Source: Nitrospirales bacterium
GTDB taxonomy: Bacteria; Nitrospirota; Nitrospiria; Nitrospirales; UBA8639
DNA length: 64,000 nucleotides
Reading direction: 5' to 3'
NCBI GenBank assembly: GCA_031315865.1
Contig: JALDRJ010000002.1
Coordinates: forward strand, 1,090,001-1,154,000
The first letter of the stretch is position 1; each line of letters opens with the position of its first letter. Shown piece by piece: positions 25,703-34,964 of this stretch. The translations under genes and the position numbers were made by a program. Under the pieces are notes generated by a model. It was not told the DNA's origin. It was given only the letters and a program-made list of their open reading frames with translations, and did no database searches.

Positions 25703-27520
25703 TTAGTTCGAACGTCTTGTTGATGGCCTTCTGGCTCCCCGTCGTCTGGCCCTGTTGTAGGGGACGCGAGGTCGTAAGGCTGGCATTTGCAAGGTTACAG
25801 TCGTCCCTTGCTCAGGTCCGCTCGTTATCTGAATTTGCCCTTGATGCTCTTCAACGATTTTTTTCACCGTGGCCAGGCCGAGCCCCGTTCCTGACCGTTT
25901 GGTGGTGAAATAGGGCTCGAAAACCTTATCCACGTGTTCCGGAGGGATGGGAATTCCGTCATTTTCAATGGTTATGCCGATATGATTTCGAGGTTCTTTC
26001 AGTGAGGTCACCGAGATACGAAGCTGTCCACCGGGAGACATCGCTTCCAAGGAATTCTTGAAAATGCTCAGAAAAGCATGACGCATCTTCGCTTCGTCCC
26101 ACCGGACTTGCGCCAATCGTGAAGGGTAGGCCTTTTGAACATCAATACGGTTCACACGGATATCTGTAGAAATGAGAGAAAGCGCATGGTCCAGAAGATC
26201 GGGCACTCGACATGGCCGTCGATCGAGCTCAAGAGGTTTCGCAAAGTCCAAAATTTCGTGAAGTATGGATTCCATACGAATCAAGTCACGCATGGCTGTC
26301 TCCACCCGGGTCTGTGAATCAAAGTCCAAGGTGGCTTCAGTGGTGATCTCTTCGAGTTGAGCCCGGATGAACCCCATAGGTTCCCGTATTTCCGTAGCAA
26401 GAAATGAACTCACCTCATCCAACGCCACTCGTCTTTCTTCCCTTCGAATAGCCGGCTCTGAAATTTCTGTTCTATGACGGTCCACAGGTTTTCCGTCAAC
26501 TGGTTTTTGTTCGGAAAGAATAGCCAGTTGCGCGGAAGGGTCTTCGAATAATTCCACTAACTTCGTCGTAATGGGTTCAATTTGTCCAATCTGGAACCCA
26601 TTTGATTCATACTGGGAAGGTGATTTTGAGGCGAAGGTTACCGTACCGGCCACTCGACCTCTTACAAAGAACGGGACAACGACCGTCGAGGAAAATCGGT
26701 CTTTGTACAATTGCTTGTAATCTTGGAAACGGCCCTGAGTCGAAGCCAGGTTATGATCGGCCCGCGGCTTTCTATGCCGGACCGTCCAACCAGACGCCGA
26801 CTCATCCAAGAGCAGTCTCTGGCCTGGGACCAGATCGCGTTTGGCGTTCCCGATCCCGCCAAGTACTTCAAGCGTTGCGGCGATGGGGTCGTAAATCGTG
26901 ACCCAGGCTCGCTCAAAGGGCAGGGTTTCACTCATTTCGCTCAACAACGTGGTCACCCGTTCCTGAATGACTGGATTGGAGTAGGCTCGTGGCTGGTTCG
27001 GATGAACCCCGTCACCGTCCGGTGGCAGAGGCTCTTCTGCCACAAGCGGGCGGCCTAATATTAAAGAGGAACTAAAGAGGCCCGCCTTCATCAATTCTTC
27101 CGTGATGAAGCTTCTGGTTCGTTCAACCGCTGATTTATCTCGTTTGGACAGTGGTGAGCTTTCTTTCCGTCCCAGGATCAACGTCCCGTAGATTCGTCCG
27201 CCATGTTTCAACGGGACACTGATCAGGATTTTACTCCCGGGAGTCACCATTCGAAGCCGGAGAACCTTATTCAACTCAGAATCCGAAGCCGGTCCTTTTG
27301 ATCCGGTTTTCCCCCAGTCTTGGGGAGACAACGTTCTCAAGATGGCTCGAATCTCTCTAGAAGTAAATCCCCGCGATACTTGTGGGAGAAAAGGCCCTCC
27401 ATCACTCGTAATGATGGCCACCAAGATGGCCTCCACCCCGAGTTCATTGACAGCCGACGTGAGTATTTTTTGAAGCGTACTTTGTTTCGTTGGCAGTGTT
27501 GGTTCCTCCGGTCTCGGCAT
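25703..27520 (-). CDS. GAF-domain histidine-kinase-like protein lacking the phospho-acceptor His
   Basis: 605 residues, soluble. Two GAF-like domains (about 10-150 and 185-335, the second with ERAWVTIYDPIAATLEVLGG). A HisKA-like dimerisation region follows (~365-435), then a HATPase_c domain (~475-590) with FKNSLEAM, ENDGIPIP, FEPYFTTKRSGTGLGL and GTTVTLQMP. The H-box reads FLATEIREPMGFIR where active kinases have (A)HEIRNPL: Thr replaces the phosphorylated His. It may be a pseudokinase, phosphorylate in another way, or be an allosteric partner. No response regulator is adjacent. A strongly basic tail ends the protein. Confidence 0.82.
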   Translation of the reverse strand: MPRPEEPTLPTKQSTLQKILTSAVNELGVEAILVAIITSDGGPFLPQVSRGFTSREIRAILRTLSPQDWGKTGSKGPASDSELNKVLRLRMVTPGSKILISVPLKHGGRIYGTLILGRKESSPLSKRDKSAVERTRSFITEELMKAGLFSSSLILGRPLVAEEPLPPDGDGVHPNQPRAYSNPVIQERVTTLLSEMSETLPFERAWVTIYDPIAATLEVLGGIGNAKRDLVPGQRLLLDESASGWTVRHRKPRADHNLASTQGRFQDYKQLYKDRFSSTVVVPFFVRGRVAGTVTFASKSPSQYESNGFQIGQIEPITTKLVELFEDPSAQLAILSEQKPVDGKPVDRHRTEISEPAIRREERRVALDEVSSFLATEIREPMGFIRAQLEEITTEATLDFDSQTRVETAMRDLIRMESILHEILDFAKPLELDRRPCRVPDLLDHALSLISTDIRVNRIDVQKAYPSRLAQVRWDEAKMRHAFLSIFKNSLEAMSPGGQLRISVTSLKEPRNHIGITIENDGIPIPPEHVDKVFEPYFTTKRSGTGLGLATVKKIVEEHQGQIQITSGPEQGTTVTLQMPALRPRVPYNRARRRGARRPSTRRSN

Positions 27521-27627
27521 AGCCCAGGACTCTCCTCTCGTCTCCTATAGTCGCTTGCGACTGTATCTATATTAAACAGGATTTTCGACGGAAACGGAAA
27601 TCTCGACGACCGTCCGCACGCTCTCCA

Positions 27628-28026
27628 TTAATTAATGTGACGGATTTTTCGTCGTGAACTGGTCATGGCCACTTCCACCTGCCCATGTTCAGCGATCCAA
27701 ATATTCATGATAGCACTCACAACGCTAATGAGAATGGCTCCCCCTATCGCCGACCAAAAGCTTTCTACCACGAAACCTTTGACGAAAAACGAAACCACAT
27801 TCAACAGGAAGGCGTTAATGAACACCATAAACAGCCCCAGCGTGAACAAGATTAGCGGGGCGGACAGCAGGTACAACAGGGGCCTTATCAGGGCATTCAA
27901 GAACGATAAGACGATCGCGGCCACCAGCCCGGCCAGGAGACTTTGCATTTCGATGCCGGGGACAATATAGCTGGCCAACACGACCGCCACGGCGGTTATT
28001 CCGCATCGAATTAAAAATCCACGCAT
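27628..28026 (-). CDS. phage holin family 4 (PF04020-like) membrane protein
   Basis: 132 residues with four hydrophobic helices; FLNALIRPLLYLLSAPLILFT and GLFMVFINAFLL are typical of this family. Despite the family name, these are common chromosomal membrane proteins of unknown function (YvlD-like) with no phage genes nearby. AAAGGA precedes the ATG. Confidence 0.82.
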   Translation of the reverse strand: MRGFLIRCGITAVAVVLASYIVPGIEMQSLLAGLVAAIVLSFLNALIRPLLYLLSAPLILFTLGLFMVFINAFLLNVVSFFVKGFVVESFWSAIGGAILISVVSAIMNIWIAEHGQVEVAMTSSRRKIRHIN

Positions 28027-28234
28027 GCTGTCCTTTATGCCACGGTGAGATATTTCTGCATGTACGTTAGAGCGGAACTTCCTCTACCGGTAGTCGATTC
28101 TCTCCACAGTCATGCTTTGCACTCATCATAGCGGGGCTTACCGTGAGGCTCAAGCATTTTTCGCAGACCATTGAAGCCGGGAAGACTGAGCTGTTCTTCG
28201 TACAATCGTGCTTCAGGATGGTTTCTCTCATTTT

Positions 28235-29041
28235 TCAGGTTTGGCTCGTCTGGGGGGCGGAGGCTCCGTGACAAATTCTGAGACCAAGCAGCACGGAAAT
28301 CGGAAGAAAAATCAAGCAACCCACCATTCCAATCAAGTATTCGCCGATCCAAAACGTGACGACGAGGTTAAACCCCAATACCAGGTAGTACAGGGCAACC
28401 CCCCAAAGAAGGTTTCCACTCACGATCTCATCGGGAATGGCCTCTTCGAGCCAGCCGGAACGATCAATAAAACCGTACAGTCCGATCGAAGAGAGTCCGA
28501 CCGTGGCCCATCCCAGGAAATTGGCGATGGGGACCCCAAAGTACACGCCCGTGTCCGGGTAGCCGTAGATGAGCCCCAAGAACCAGCGATCACCCCGTAG
28601 AGCGACAGGATCAATCACAATATCGATAAAGGTCATGAACAATGTCGTTAAGCAGACAACGGCCCATGAAGTTCGATCCAGCCGATTGCAGTCCCAGCGA
28701 GGAATCAGCCCTGATCGCCGCGTTGACAACGCAAAGGTTAAAGCCATGCAATAGCTGGCATAGAGAAGAAACGTAAAAGACAGAGAATCCATGAACGGGA
28801 TATTCAAGATGTAGAGTTCCTGGCCAACGGTCGACGCATTGTAATAATAATCTCCGAACGGGAATCCGATTCGGGTCGAGGAAAACTCGGCAAGGAATGC
28901 GATCAGCCAGGTTAGGCCAAACAGGAGTCCTGTTCGTTTCCACCCCAGAAGCCGACGTGATGCAAACAGTGAAACCCCCAGGAAGAAAAAGACATAGGGG
29001 CGAAGCAGGATCGTGTTGAAAAAAAGAAGCGCAAACTCCAT
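28235..29041 (-). CDS. CruF-type carotenoid biosynthesis membrane protein
   Basis: 268 residues with about seven membrane helices. The segment RIGFPFGDYYYNASTVGQEL and the VIDPVA and GVPIANFLGWATVG motifs are those of the DUF422/CruF family, which includes carotenoid 1,2-hydratases. The exact step cannot be inferred. It lies 42 nt downstream of hpnA in the same direction, and ispA is upstream, so a triterpenoid/carotenoid lipid cluster is suggested. Confidence 0.82.
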   Translation of the reverse strand: MEFALLFFNTILLRPYVFFFLGVSLFASRRLLGWKRTGLLFGLTWLIAFLAEFSSTRIGFPFGDYYYNASTVGQELYILNIPFMDSLSFTFLLYASYCMALTFALSTRRSGLIPRWDCNRLDRTSWAVVCLTTLFMTFIDIVIDPVALRGDRWFLGLIYGYPDTGVYFGVPIANFLGWATVGLSSIGLYGFIDRSGWLEEAIPDEIVSGNLLWGVALYYLVLGFNLVVTFWIGEYLIGMVGCLIFLPISVLLGLRICHGASAPQTSQT

Positions 29042-29083
29042 GGACGAGCGAGGGACGTTGAATCTCGTTGCACGAATTAGTAT

Positions 29084-30070
29084 TTAGGCATAGCCATGGG
29101 CGCGAAACCAATCGACGGCATTTTTGAGCGACGTTTCTATGGGCGTCTGAGGAAGTTCTAATTCTCTGAGGGCTTTCGCACTATCATAATGCATGTGATA
29201 CTTGGCCATCCGCACACCCTCCAGTGGAATACGCGGAGTGCGATGGGTCACATAGTCGGCCACCCATTTATTGATATGAGCGAGCGGTAAGACGGCCCGC
29301 CAGGGCAGCTTGATCGTTGGAGCTTTGATACCCGTAAGATCGCTCAAGATTTCACAAATTTCCCGAAGCGTCACATTGCGATTTCCCAGAATGTACCGTT
29401 CTCCCACCCGGCCCCGCTCCATCGCGCGAAGATGGCCGATGGCCACATCATCGACATCGATCAGATTCATACCGGTCTCGATGTAGGCCACCATTTTCCC
29501 CAGCATAAAATCGACAATGATCTGACCGGTGGGCGTTGGCTTTACATCGCGCGCGCCTACGGGGGCGGAAGGATTGACGATAATCACGGGTAGACCGGTT
29601 TTGGCCAGTTTCATGACCTCCTGCTCTGCCAAATACTTTGACCGCTTATAGTCTCCAGCCATTTGATTCAGAGTCACGGGCGTATCTTCCGTCCCGAGCC
29701 CACCACCATCGGGAAGTCCGATGGCGCCAATGGTGCTCGTATAGACAATCCGTTCCACTCCGGCCTCTGCGGCCGCATGACATAGATTTTTGGTGCCTTC
29801 GACATTGATTCGATAAAACGTTTCGGGGTTTTTATCCCATAACGCATAATGCGCGGCCACATGGTAGAGGTGCTGACATCCTTCAAGGGCCTGGCGAAGT
29901 GAGGCGCGATCCAGCAGGTCTCCAACTACCGGCTCCACGGGCAAGCCATCAAGGTTTTGGCGATCACTCGTGGGACGAACAAGGGCGCGAACCGTCACGC
30001 CGGAATCGAGAAGCGCGCGAGCCACCGCCGCACCGATAAACCCTGTGGCTCCTGTCACCAAAGCCTTCAC
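29084..30070 (-). CDS. hpnA: hopanoid-associated sugar epimerase HpnA
   Basis: 328 residues, an extended short-chain dehydrogenase. The NAD-binding TGATGFIGAAVA (about 7-18), the YKRSK catalytic pair, HVAAHYALWDKNPE, GLPVIIVNPSAPVGARDVKPT and a C-terminal YDSAKALREL match HpnA, an epimerase gene found with hopanoid biosynthesis genes; its substrate is unsettled. The start codon is GTG. Shares a strand with cruF-like and ispA. Confidence 0.88.
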   Translation of the reverse strand: MKALVTGATGFIGAAVARALLDSGVTVRALVRPTSDRQNLDGLPVEPVVGDLLDRASLRQALEGCQHLYHVAAHYALWDKNPETFYRINVEGTKNLCHAAAEAGVERIVYTSTIGAIGLPDGGGLGTEDTPVTLNQMAGDYKRSKYLAEQEVMKLAKTGLPVIIVNPSAPVGARDVKPTPTGQIIVDFMLGKMVAYIETGMNLIDVDDVAIGHLRAMERGRVGERYILGNRNVTLREICEILSDLTGIKAPTIKLPWRAVLPLAHINKWVADYVTHRTPRIPLEGVRMAKYHMHYDSAKALRELELPQTPIETSLKNAVDWFRAHGYA

Positions 30071-30276
30071 GAGCGCACCCGAGCGATCTCAGGCCCAGAA
30101 TCCCGTGGCACACGATTACGGAGAAACACATTGGTTATCTTCAAAGGTAGATACGGCCTTGTGATTTTCATGCCATGAATCCGGCGAAAGAATGCGCGAC
30201 CTTCAAAGAACAGTCTTTCGAATCGAGATATGTTCGGTCAAGTATGTGTTGAGTACTCTAAAAAAGCAGCGGCAAT

Positions 30277-31167
30277 TCAGTTGCGGCGTTGAATCACATA
30301 GTGGGCAATCGCACGAAGCGGATCGGCCGGCGCGCCAAACGCATCTAATCGTTTGACAGCCCTGTTGATACAGTCAGTCGCAAGGTCTCGCGCTCCATCG
30401 ACTCCAAAAAATGAGGGATAGGTTTTCTTCCCCCGTTTCGCATCGGTCCCCGCATCCTTCCCCAACTCCTCGCGCGTACCGGTCATATTGAGGACATCAT
30501 CGGCAATCTGAAACGCCAAACCGATGTCCTCGGCATAGGCCGACAAATTTTCGAGTTGGGTATGAGTCGCGCCCCCCAATATTCCACCAATCCTTACAGC
30601 GGCACGAATGAGTTTCCCGGTCTTATAACGATGAATGGTTTGCAGAGTCATGAGATCAATGTCTTGATTCTCCGCTTGAATATCCATGACCTGCCCTCCG
30701 ACCATACCGTCGTGTCCGGCTCCTACCGCGAGTTCATGAATCACGCGCACCTGCCGGTCCGCAGGAATGCCGGTTTCTGCGGAAGGTTGACTGCACAATT
30801 CAAACGCCATCGTCAGTAACGCATCACCGGCCAAAATGGCTAGGCCATCGCCATAAACCTTGTGATTGGTCAGGCGGCCACGCCGGTAATCATCGTTGTC
30901 CATAGCTGGAAGATCATCGTGCACCAAGGAATAGGTGTGAATGAGCTCCAGGGCGGCCGCATAGGGCATGACCAGCGCGCTTTGGCACCCCACCGCTTCG
31001 GCGGCTGCAAGCGTAAGGATAGGACGAATACGTTTTCCGCCTCCAAGCAAACTGTAGTGCATCGACTCGTACAAGACCTTTGCGAGAGGGTGGCCTGGCG
31101 GGAGAGCCTGCTCGAGGCGCTGATCAATCTTTTCTTGTTGCCGCTTAAGGTAGTCTTGAATTTCCAC
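30277..31167 (-). CDS. ispA: farnesyl/geranylgeranyl diphosphate synthase (polyprenyl synthetase)
   Basis: 296 residues. Chain-elongating prenyltransferase: GGGKRIRP (IPP binding), first Asp-rich motif DDLPAMDNDD, second Asp-rich motif QIADDVLN, and KRGKKTYPS near the end. Residue spacing and length fit IspA-like enzymes making FPP (or GGPP) from IPP and DMAPP, feeding hopanoids and carotenoids. The start codon is GTG. It is 206 nt upstream of hpnA. Confidence 0.9.
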   Translation of the reverse strand: MEIQDYLKRQQEKIDQRLEQALPPGHPLAKVLYESMHYSLLGGGKRIRPILTLAAAEAVGCQSALVMPYAAALELIHTYSLVHDDLPAMDNDDYRRGRLTNHKVYGDGLAILAGDALLTMAFELCSQPSAETGIPADRQVRVIHELAVGAGHDGMVGGQVMDIQAENQDIDLMTLQTIHRYKTGKLIRAAVRIGGILGGATHTQLENLSAYAEDIGLAFQIADDVLNMTGTREELGKDAGTDAKRGKKTYPSFFGVDGARDLATDCINRAVKRLDAFGAPADPLRAIAHYVIQRRN

Positions 31168-31494
31168 AGAATTGCAAATGATTCATGTCAAGTGTCAATA
31201 AATGAAGGCGGGGCAGGAAGAGAAGGAGCGTATCAAAGGGAATTTTCACTGTCAAACCAAGGTCACTAGTGATTGAGAGCGTCCCGGAAAAACGGAGACC
31301 ATTTACATCTACATCCTCTCTTCCAGCACTGGAAAGAACGCATCAGAACACGTTACAGCAATCCGCCGGCCAACGAGGAACATCTCCAGAATACTACGGT
31401 TCATGCCCCTCGTACTTCCACCTCGTAACCCCCGGTGTTCTCGGTTTCCAGCGGTTCATGCAGATTTCTCCCCAGAGGTTCTCCAGAAGAGACG
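31168..31494. other. 327-bp gap, nothing recognised
   Basis: Between the ispA start and the gpmA stop, both minus strand. A frame reads through it on the plus strand but it lacks a ribosome site and overlaps the gpmA gene antisense, so it is not accepted as a gene. Confidence 0.5.
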
Positions 31495-32100
31495 CTACAA
31501 ATACCGGTGATCCGCGACGCTGCCCTGTTCGTCGATCTCATAGAGTAACGGGGCTCCGGTCGGGATATTCACCTCCAGAATTTCTTCCTTTGACAATTGC
31601 TCCAGATGCATTACAAGAGCTCGCAGGCTATTTCCATGCGCGGCCACCAGAATCGTTTTACCGGCCAGAATTTCAGGATGAATGCGACGGGTATAGTAAG
31701 GCAGAACACGGTCAGCCGTATCTTTGAGACTCTCTCCACCAGGCGGCTGGACGTCGAAACTTCTCCGCCAGATTTTTACTTGTTCTTCACCGAACTTCTT
31801 CACTGTTTCGGCTTTGTTCAAACCTTGCAGATCTCCGTACATCCGCTCATTCAGAGCGGGGTCACGTTCGACCGGCAATTCGGTATGGCCGATGACCTCC
31901 AGAATAAGCCGCAAGGTTTCTTGCGCACGCCGTAACCCTGACGTGAAGGCTTGATCAAAACGGAAGGGACGAAGCTTCTCTCCCGCATCTTTAGCCTCTT
32001 GAACCCCCTTCGGGGACAATTCAACATCGACCCAGCCAGTAAAGCGGTTTTCTAAATTCCACTGCGACTCTCCATGTCGAATGAGTACGAGTTGTGCCAT
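31495..32100 (-). CDS. gpmA: 2,3-bisphosphoglycerate-dependent phosphoglycerate mutase
   Basis: 201 residues. N-terminal [16 protein letters not shown] carries the phosphorylated His and the dPGM loop; [12 protein letters not shown] and [14 protein letters not shown] carry the acid and second His. It interconverts 3- and 2-phosphoglycerate in glycolysis/gluconeogenesis. The protein lacks the longer middle segment of the ~250-aa E. coli enzyme, as in many bacteria with short GpmA. AAGGAG precedes the ATG. Confidence 0.9.
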   Translation of the reverse strand: MAQLVLIRHGESQWNLENRFTGWVDVELSPKGVQEAKDAGEKLRPFRFDQAFTSGLRRAQETLRLILEVIGHTELPVERDPALNERMYGDLQGLNKAETVKKFGEEQVKIWRRSFDVQPPGGESLKDTADRVLPYYTRRIHPEILAGKTILVAAHGNSLRALVMHLEQLSKEEILEVNIPTGAPLLYEIDEQGSVADHRYL

Positions 32101-32310
32101 ACCGTCTCCTTCCTGCTCCTCCTATGGAAATGTTGAATATCGTCGACCCGTTAATCTCTGCCCCCTAGCGCGCCTGCATCGTCACTCATATTCCTGCAAG
32201 CCAATTCCTTGGTCAATATACGCAAGATGAGAATGGCTTGCATTACATTAATCCAACACGTACTATGCCGGTCATTTCTATCTCACGCTGTCTTCCTCTA
32301 CCATTCACAC

Positions 32311-33135
32311 ATGGACTCTCAGGTTTCCTGGCAACAACTCGCTCTCTGGTGGACCACCCTCGCGCAACGACATCAGGTAGAGGATAGAGCTCAATTATTC
32401 TTCGCAAACGGGCTAGGCGAAGGTCGCGCTCTTGAAAAAGTGACCCAAGAAGGTGGTGACCCGGACTATGTGTTATTTGTCCTTCTTCGGCATTGGATTC
32501 CCCCCGTCCTTCCGCCTCCCGGCCGAGAGCGCACCGCCAAAAGTGACCCGGACTATTGGTTGGAATCGGAACAAATTTTAAAAGCCGCTGTCGTCCGCCT
32601 GCGAGAACTGAGGCCCGTGATTGATTTGCTTACCACACCGAACCCACTGGCACAAGAACCTGCACCCCCATCACCTGTCGTGGAAGTTGAATTGGCGCGT
32701 ATGCTGGAAGGCATAGCCGAGATTACTGGAAGTTATGGAGGCCCCGATTACACGTCCATCGTCAAACATTTTGATCCCATTCCCCTCCGGCAAACTCAAC
32801 CGTTTAAGCATAATAAGCGCCATAGCGCGGAGTTATGGGTCATCTTTCTACTTCGCGAACATTTTCGCTCGATTGGTCTCGGGAAAGACCGGTGTTGGCG
32901 ACTGATTGCCGATGTCGTGGCGGCCGCAGAAATCGTACAAGGCACTGACCAGCCTTATCAGCCGGGAGAACTCAAATCCTGGTGGACGAAAAACTGGCCA
33001 CGCACCTACACCATGCTCAAAGAAAAAGGCAGTCGATTAGAAGCGACGCACACGGCGTACCAGAGTGATTATGAGTGGTTTCAGGTATGGTTTCAGTGGC
33101 AAACGGAACAAGATAACGCTCAGCCGAGCGCGTAA
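32311..33135 (+). CDS. conserved-looking hypothetical protein
   Basis: 274 residues from the ATG at 32311; an upstream in-frame start exists but adds an unlikely hydrophobic/basic stretch. The protein is soluble and Trp-rich (SWQQLALWWTTLAQRH, SWWTKNWPRTYTML, YEWFQVWFQWQTEQ). There is no recognised domain. Codon use fits the neighbourhood, and the long frame is genuine. Confidence 0.55.
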   Translation: MDSQVSWQQLALWWTTLAQRHQVEDRAQLFFANGLGEGRALEKVTQEGGDPDYVLFVLLRHWIPPVLPPPGRERTAKSDPDYWLESEQILKAAVVRLRELRPVIDLLTTPNPLAQEPAPPSPVVEVELARMLEGIAEITGSYGGPDYTSIVKHFDPIPLRQTQPFKHNKRHSAELWVIFLLREHFRSIGLGKDRCWRLIADVVAAAEIVQGTDQPYQPGELKSWWTKNWPRTYTMLKEKGSRLEATHTAYQSDYEWFQVWFQWQTEQDNAQPSA

Positions 33136-33189
33136 CTCGGAGGACAACTCACGTGGATGCGTTAAACAGTAAAGTCAGACCATTCATTG

Positions 33190-33909
33190 TTAAAGGAACT
33201 TCCTGTCCGCCGGAGGCTCAGTGGGAAGTGGTTGCTCGATGTCCGGTATCCCCTGATTCATTAACGCCAGAATGAGCCCTACTTTAAACAAATGCAAAGC
33301 CGCCCCCAACCAAAGAACGTAGGGTTGAATCCCACCTTCTTCTTTTAACGTACGCGCTTGCTGTTGTGAATCTAATCCCGGATTTTTCCTTACCCGCTCA
33401 ACATGATCTTTGATATGCCAATAATATAAGTAATTGGCGCTCACTCCGGCGCCAATCTGCCAGACAATGCCCACCGACCAGTCGCCAAACGCGAGTGCTG
33501 AGATGACCGGGCCTACCGCATAGACGAACGCGAACATATACATTTTGCGGTAAAGAAACCACAGGAATGAATCCAAGAGCGCGGCAGGCCAGTGCCAACT
33601 CAACGCAAAACGTGGACCCTCTGGAGTCTGAAACTGGCGAAACTTTTCTTGGTAATACAGATAAGCCGGCCGCCAGGACCAGCCGTCTTTGACGGTAAAT
33701 TGAATGGATTTACTCGGACCAATGGCAGATTGCCATAAGTCGGCTTCACTGACCCCACCAGGCGAAGATTCGGGCTCGGCCGTAACCTCTTCTTCTGAGG
33801 GTTGCTCCGGCTTCTCCTGGACATCAGGTTCAGCAAGCGCTGAACCACACCGTAAGCAGAAGTTCGCTTCGTCCGGGTTTTGTTGGTCGCAGGAGGGACA
33901 AGGGCTCAT
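33190..33909 (-). CDS. zinc-ribbon membrane protein, DUF2628-like
   Basis: 239 residues from the ATG at 33909, chosen because it starts right at the zinc ribbon (CPSCDQQNPDEANFCLRCGSAL). An acidic Pro/Glu linker follows, then a soluble stretch and a membrane part (WHWPAALLDSFLWFLYRKMYM and two further helices). The layout zinc ribbon + DUF2628-like membrane region is frequent in bacteria; role unknown, perhaps membrane anchoring. Confidence 0.6.
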   Translation of the reverse strand: MSPCPSCDQQNPDEANFCLRCGSALAEPDVQEKPEQPSEEEVTAEPESSPGGVSEADLWQSAIGPSKSIQFTVKDGWSWRPAYLYYQEKFRQFQTPEGPRFALSWHWPAALLDSFLWFLYRKMYMFAFVYAVGPVISALAFGDWSVGIVWQIGAGVSANYLYYWHIKDHVERVRKNPGLDSQQQARTLKEEGGIQPYVLWLGAALHLFKVGLILALMNQGIPDIEQPLPTEPPADRKFL

Positions 33910-34051
33910 TTTCGTGAGTATATACCATCCGGCCTGTGGACACACAAGTTCCCATTTCAAACACGGCAACGGCTCGTATTGTCTTCCCTCACTGCATTTT
34001 TAATGATCAGGACGCTCATAAGTATGAACCATTTCTCATGGGGCGCCTGTA

Positions 34052-34717
34052 TTACTCCTCTGGGATGCGCTTACTCCGATAGGCCGCATCCAGATACTCA
34101 AAAGCTTCACGCTTGAACTCGCGAAGAAGCAGAGGAGAAGAAGACTCCTCTCGCCAGGCCAGCGAACAATAGCGACATTGAGCACGAATCGATTTTTCTG
34201 CGCCGACCGAGACCTGAATCGCTAATGAACGAAGGCAGTTTCGGCAAAATGGCCCTTGGATAAATTGTCCAATTTCTGAATCAGACAGTTTGGCGGACCT
34301 TCCCATTCCCAATTCGTCCCATATTCGATCTGTGAGCGTCACCCTGACCCCTAAACACAGAAACGATTTTGCGTGGGAAGGTAACGAATGACCCTTCGCT
34401 CGGCCGGAAACCCGGGACAACTCGATGTGAGCGAGTCGGGAATTCACCTCTGAAGCCCATTGCTCAAACCGTCCCTGACGTGTCAATGATAATTCCAGAC
34501 GATCTATTCGAGTCGCCAATTCTGAACGCTGTGATTCTAACTGGCTTTGCAAGTGTGTGAGTTCCTCTTCATTCACCGCCTGAAGCCATTGGAGAATGCG
34601 TTTCCTGAAGCCAAGAGGTTCCGAGTTCCGAAAGGGCTGAATGGAACGCAGCCACACGAATACCAGCATTCCGATTACTACCAGACCAATCCATATCCAC
34701 CATGCACTGCTATCCAT
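34052..34717 (-). CDS. membrane-anchored coiled-coil zinc-binding protein, unknown
   Basis: 221 residues. An N-terminal anchor helix (WWIWIGLVVIGMLVFVWL), a predicted coiled coil (NEEELTHLQSQLESQRSELA and on), then a C-terminal domain with two CxxC pairs (FCRNCLRSL and QCRYCSLAW), a likely zinc site. No family is recognised. It is divergent from the HD-GYP gene that follows. Confidence 0.55.
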   Translation of the reverse strand: MDSSAWWIWIGLVVIGMLVFVWLRSIQPFRNSEPLGFRKRILQWLQAVNEEELTHLQSQLESQRSELATRIDRLELSLTRQGRFEQWASEVNSRLAHIELSRVSGRAKGHSLPSHAKSFLCLGVRVTLTDRIWDELGMGRSAKLSDSEIGQFIQGPFCRNCLRSLAIQVSVGAEKSIRAQCRYCSLAWREESSSPLLLREFKREAFEYLDAAYRSKRIPEE

Positions 34718-34964
34718 TTCGATTCTTCAACGCTTCAAAGGTTGAGTCAGAGCTCGAGTGCAAAATTCTTCGAGTTATTGTTCGTTGTTCCAAAAACCCC
34801 ACCATCGGACTCCGACATTATTTATAGAATCGGTTTTGGTTTCCGATACATGAACTGAGAAAGAAGAACCCCATCTTATCAAGTTCTGGTTCAGACAGCT
34901 CGTTTTGAGCATCGATCTCTTTCGGCTTGAAAGCGGTTCACATCCTCCTGCACGGCATTATGTT

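Noticed and set aside
27628-28026. A prophage suggested by a holin-family gene
   Set aside because: PF04020 proteins are common chromosomal membrane proteins and no phage structural, lysis or integrase genes are near.
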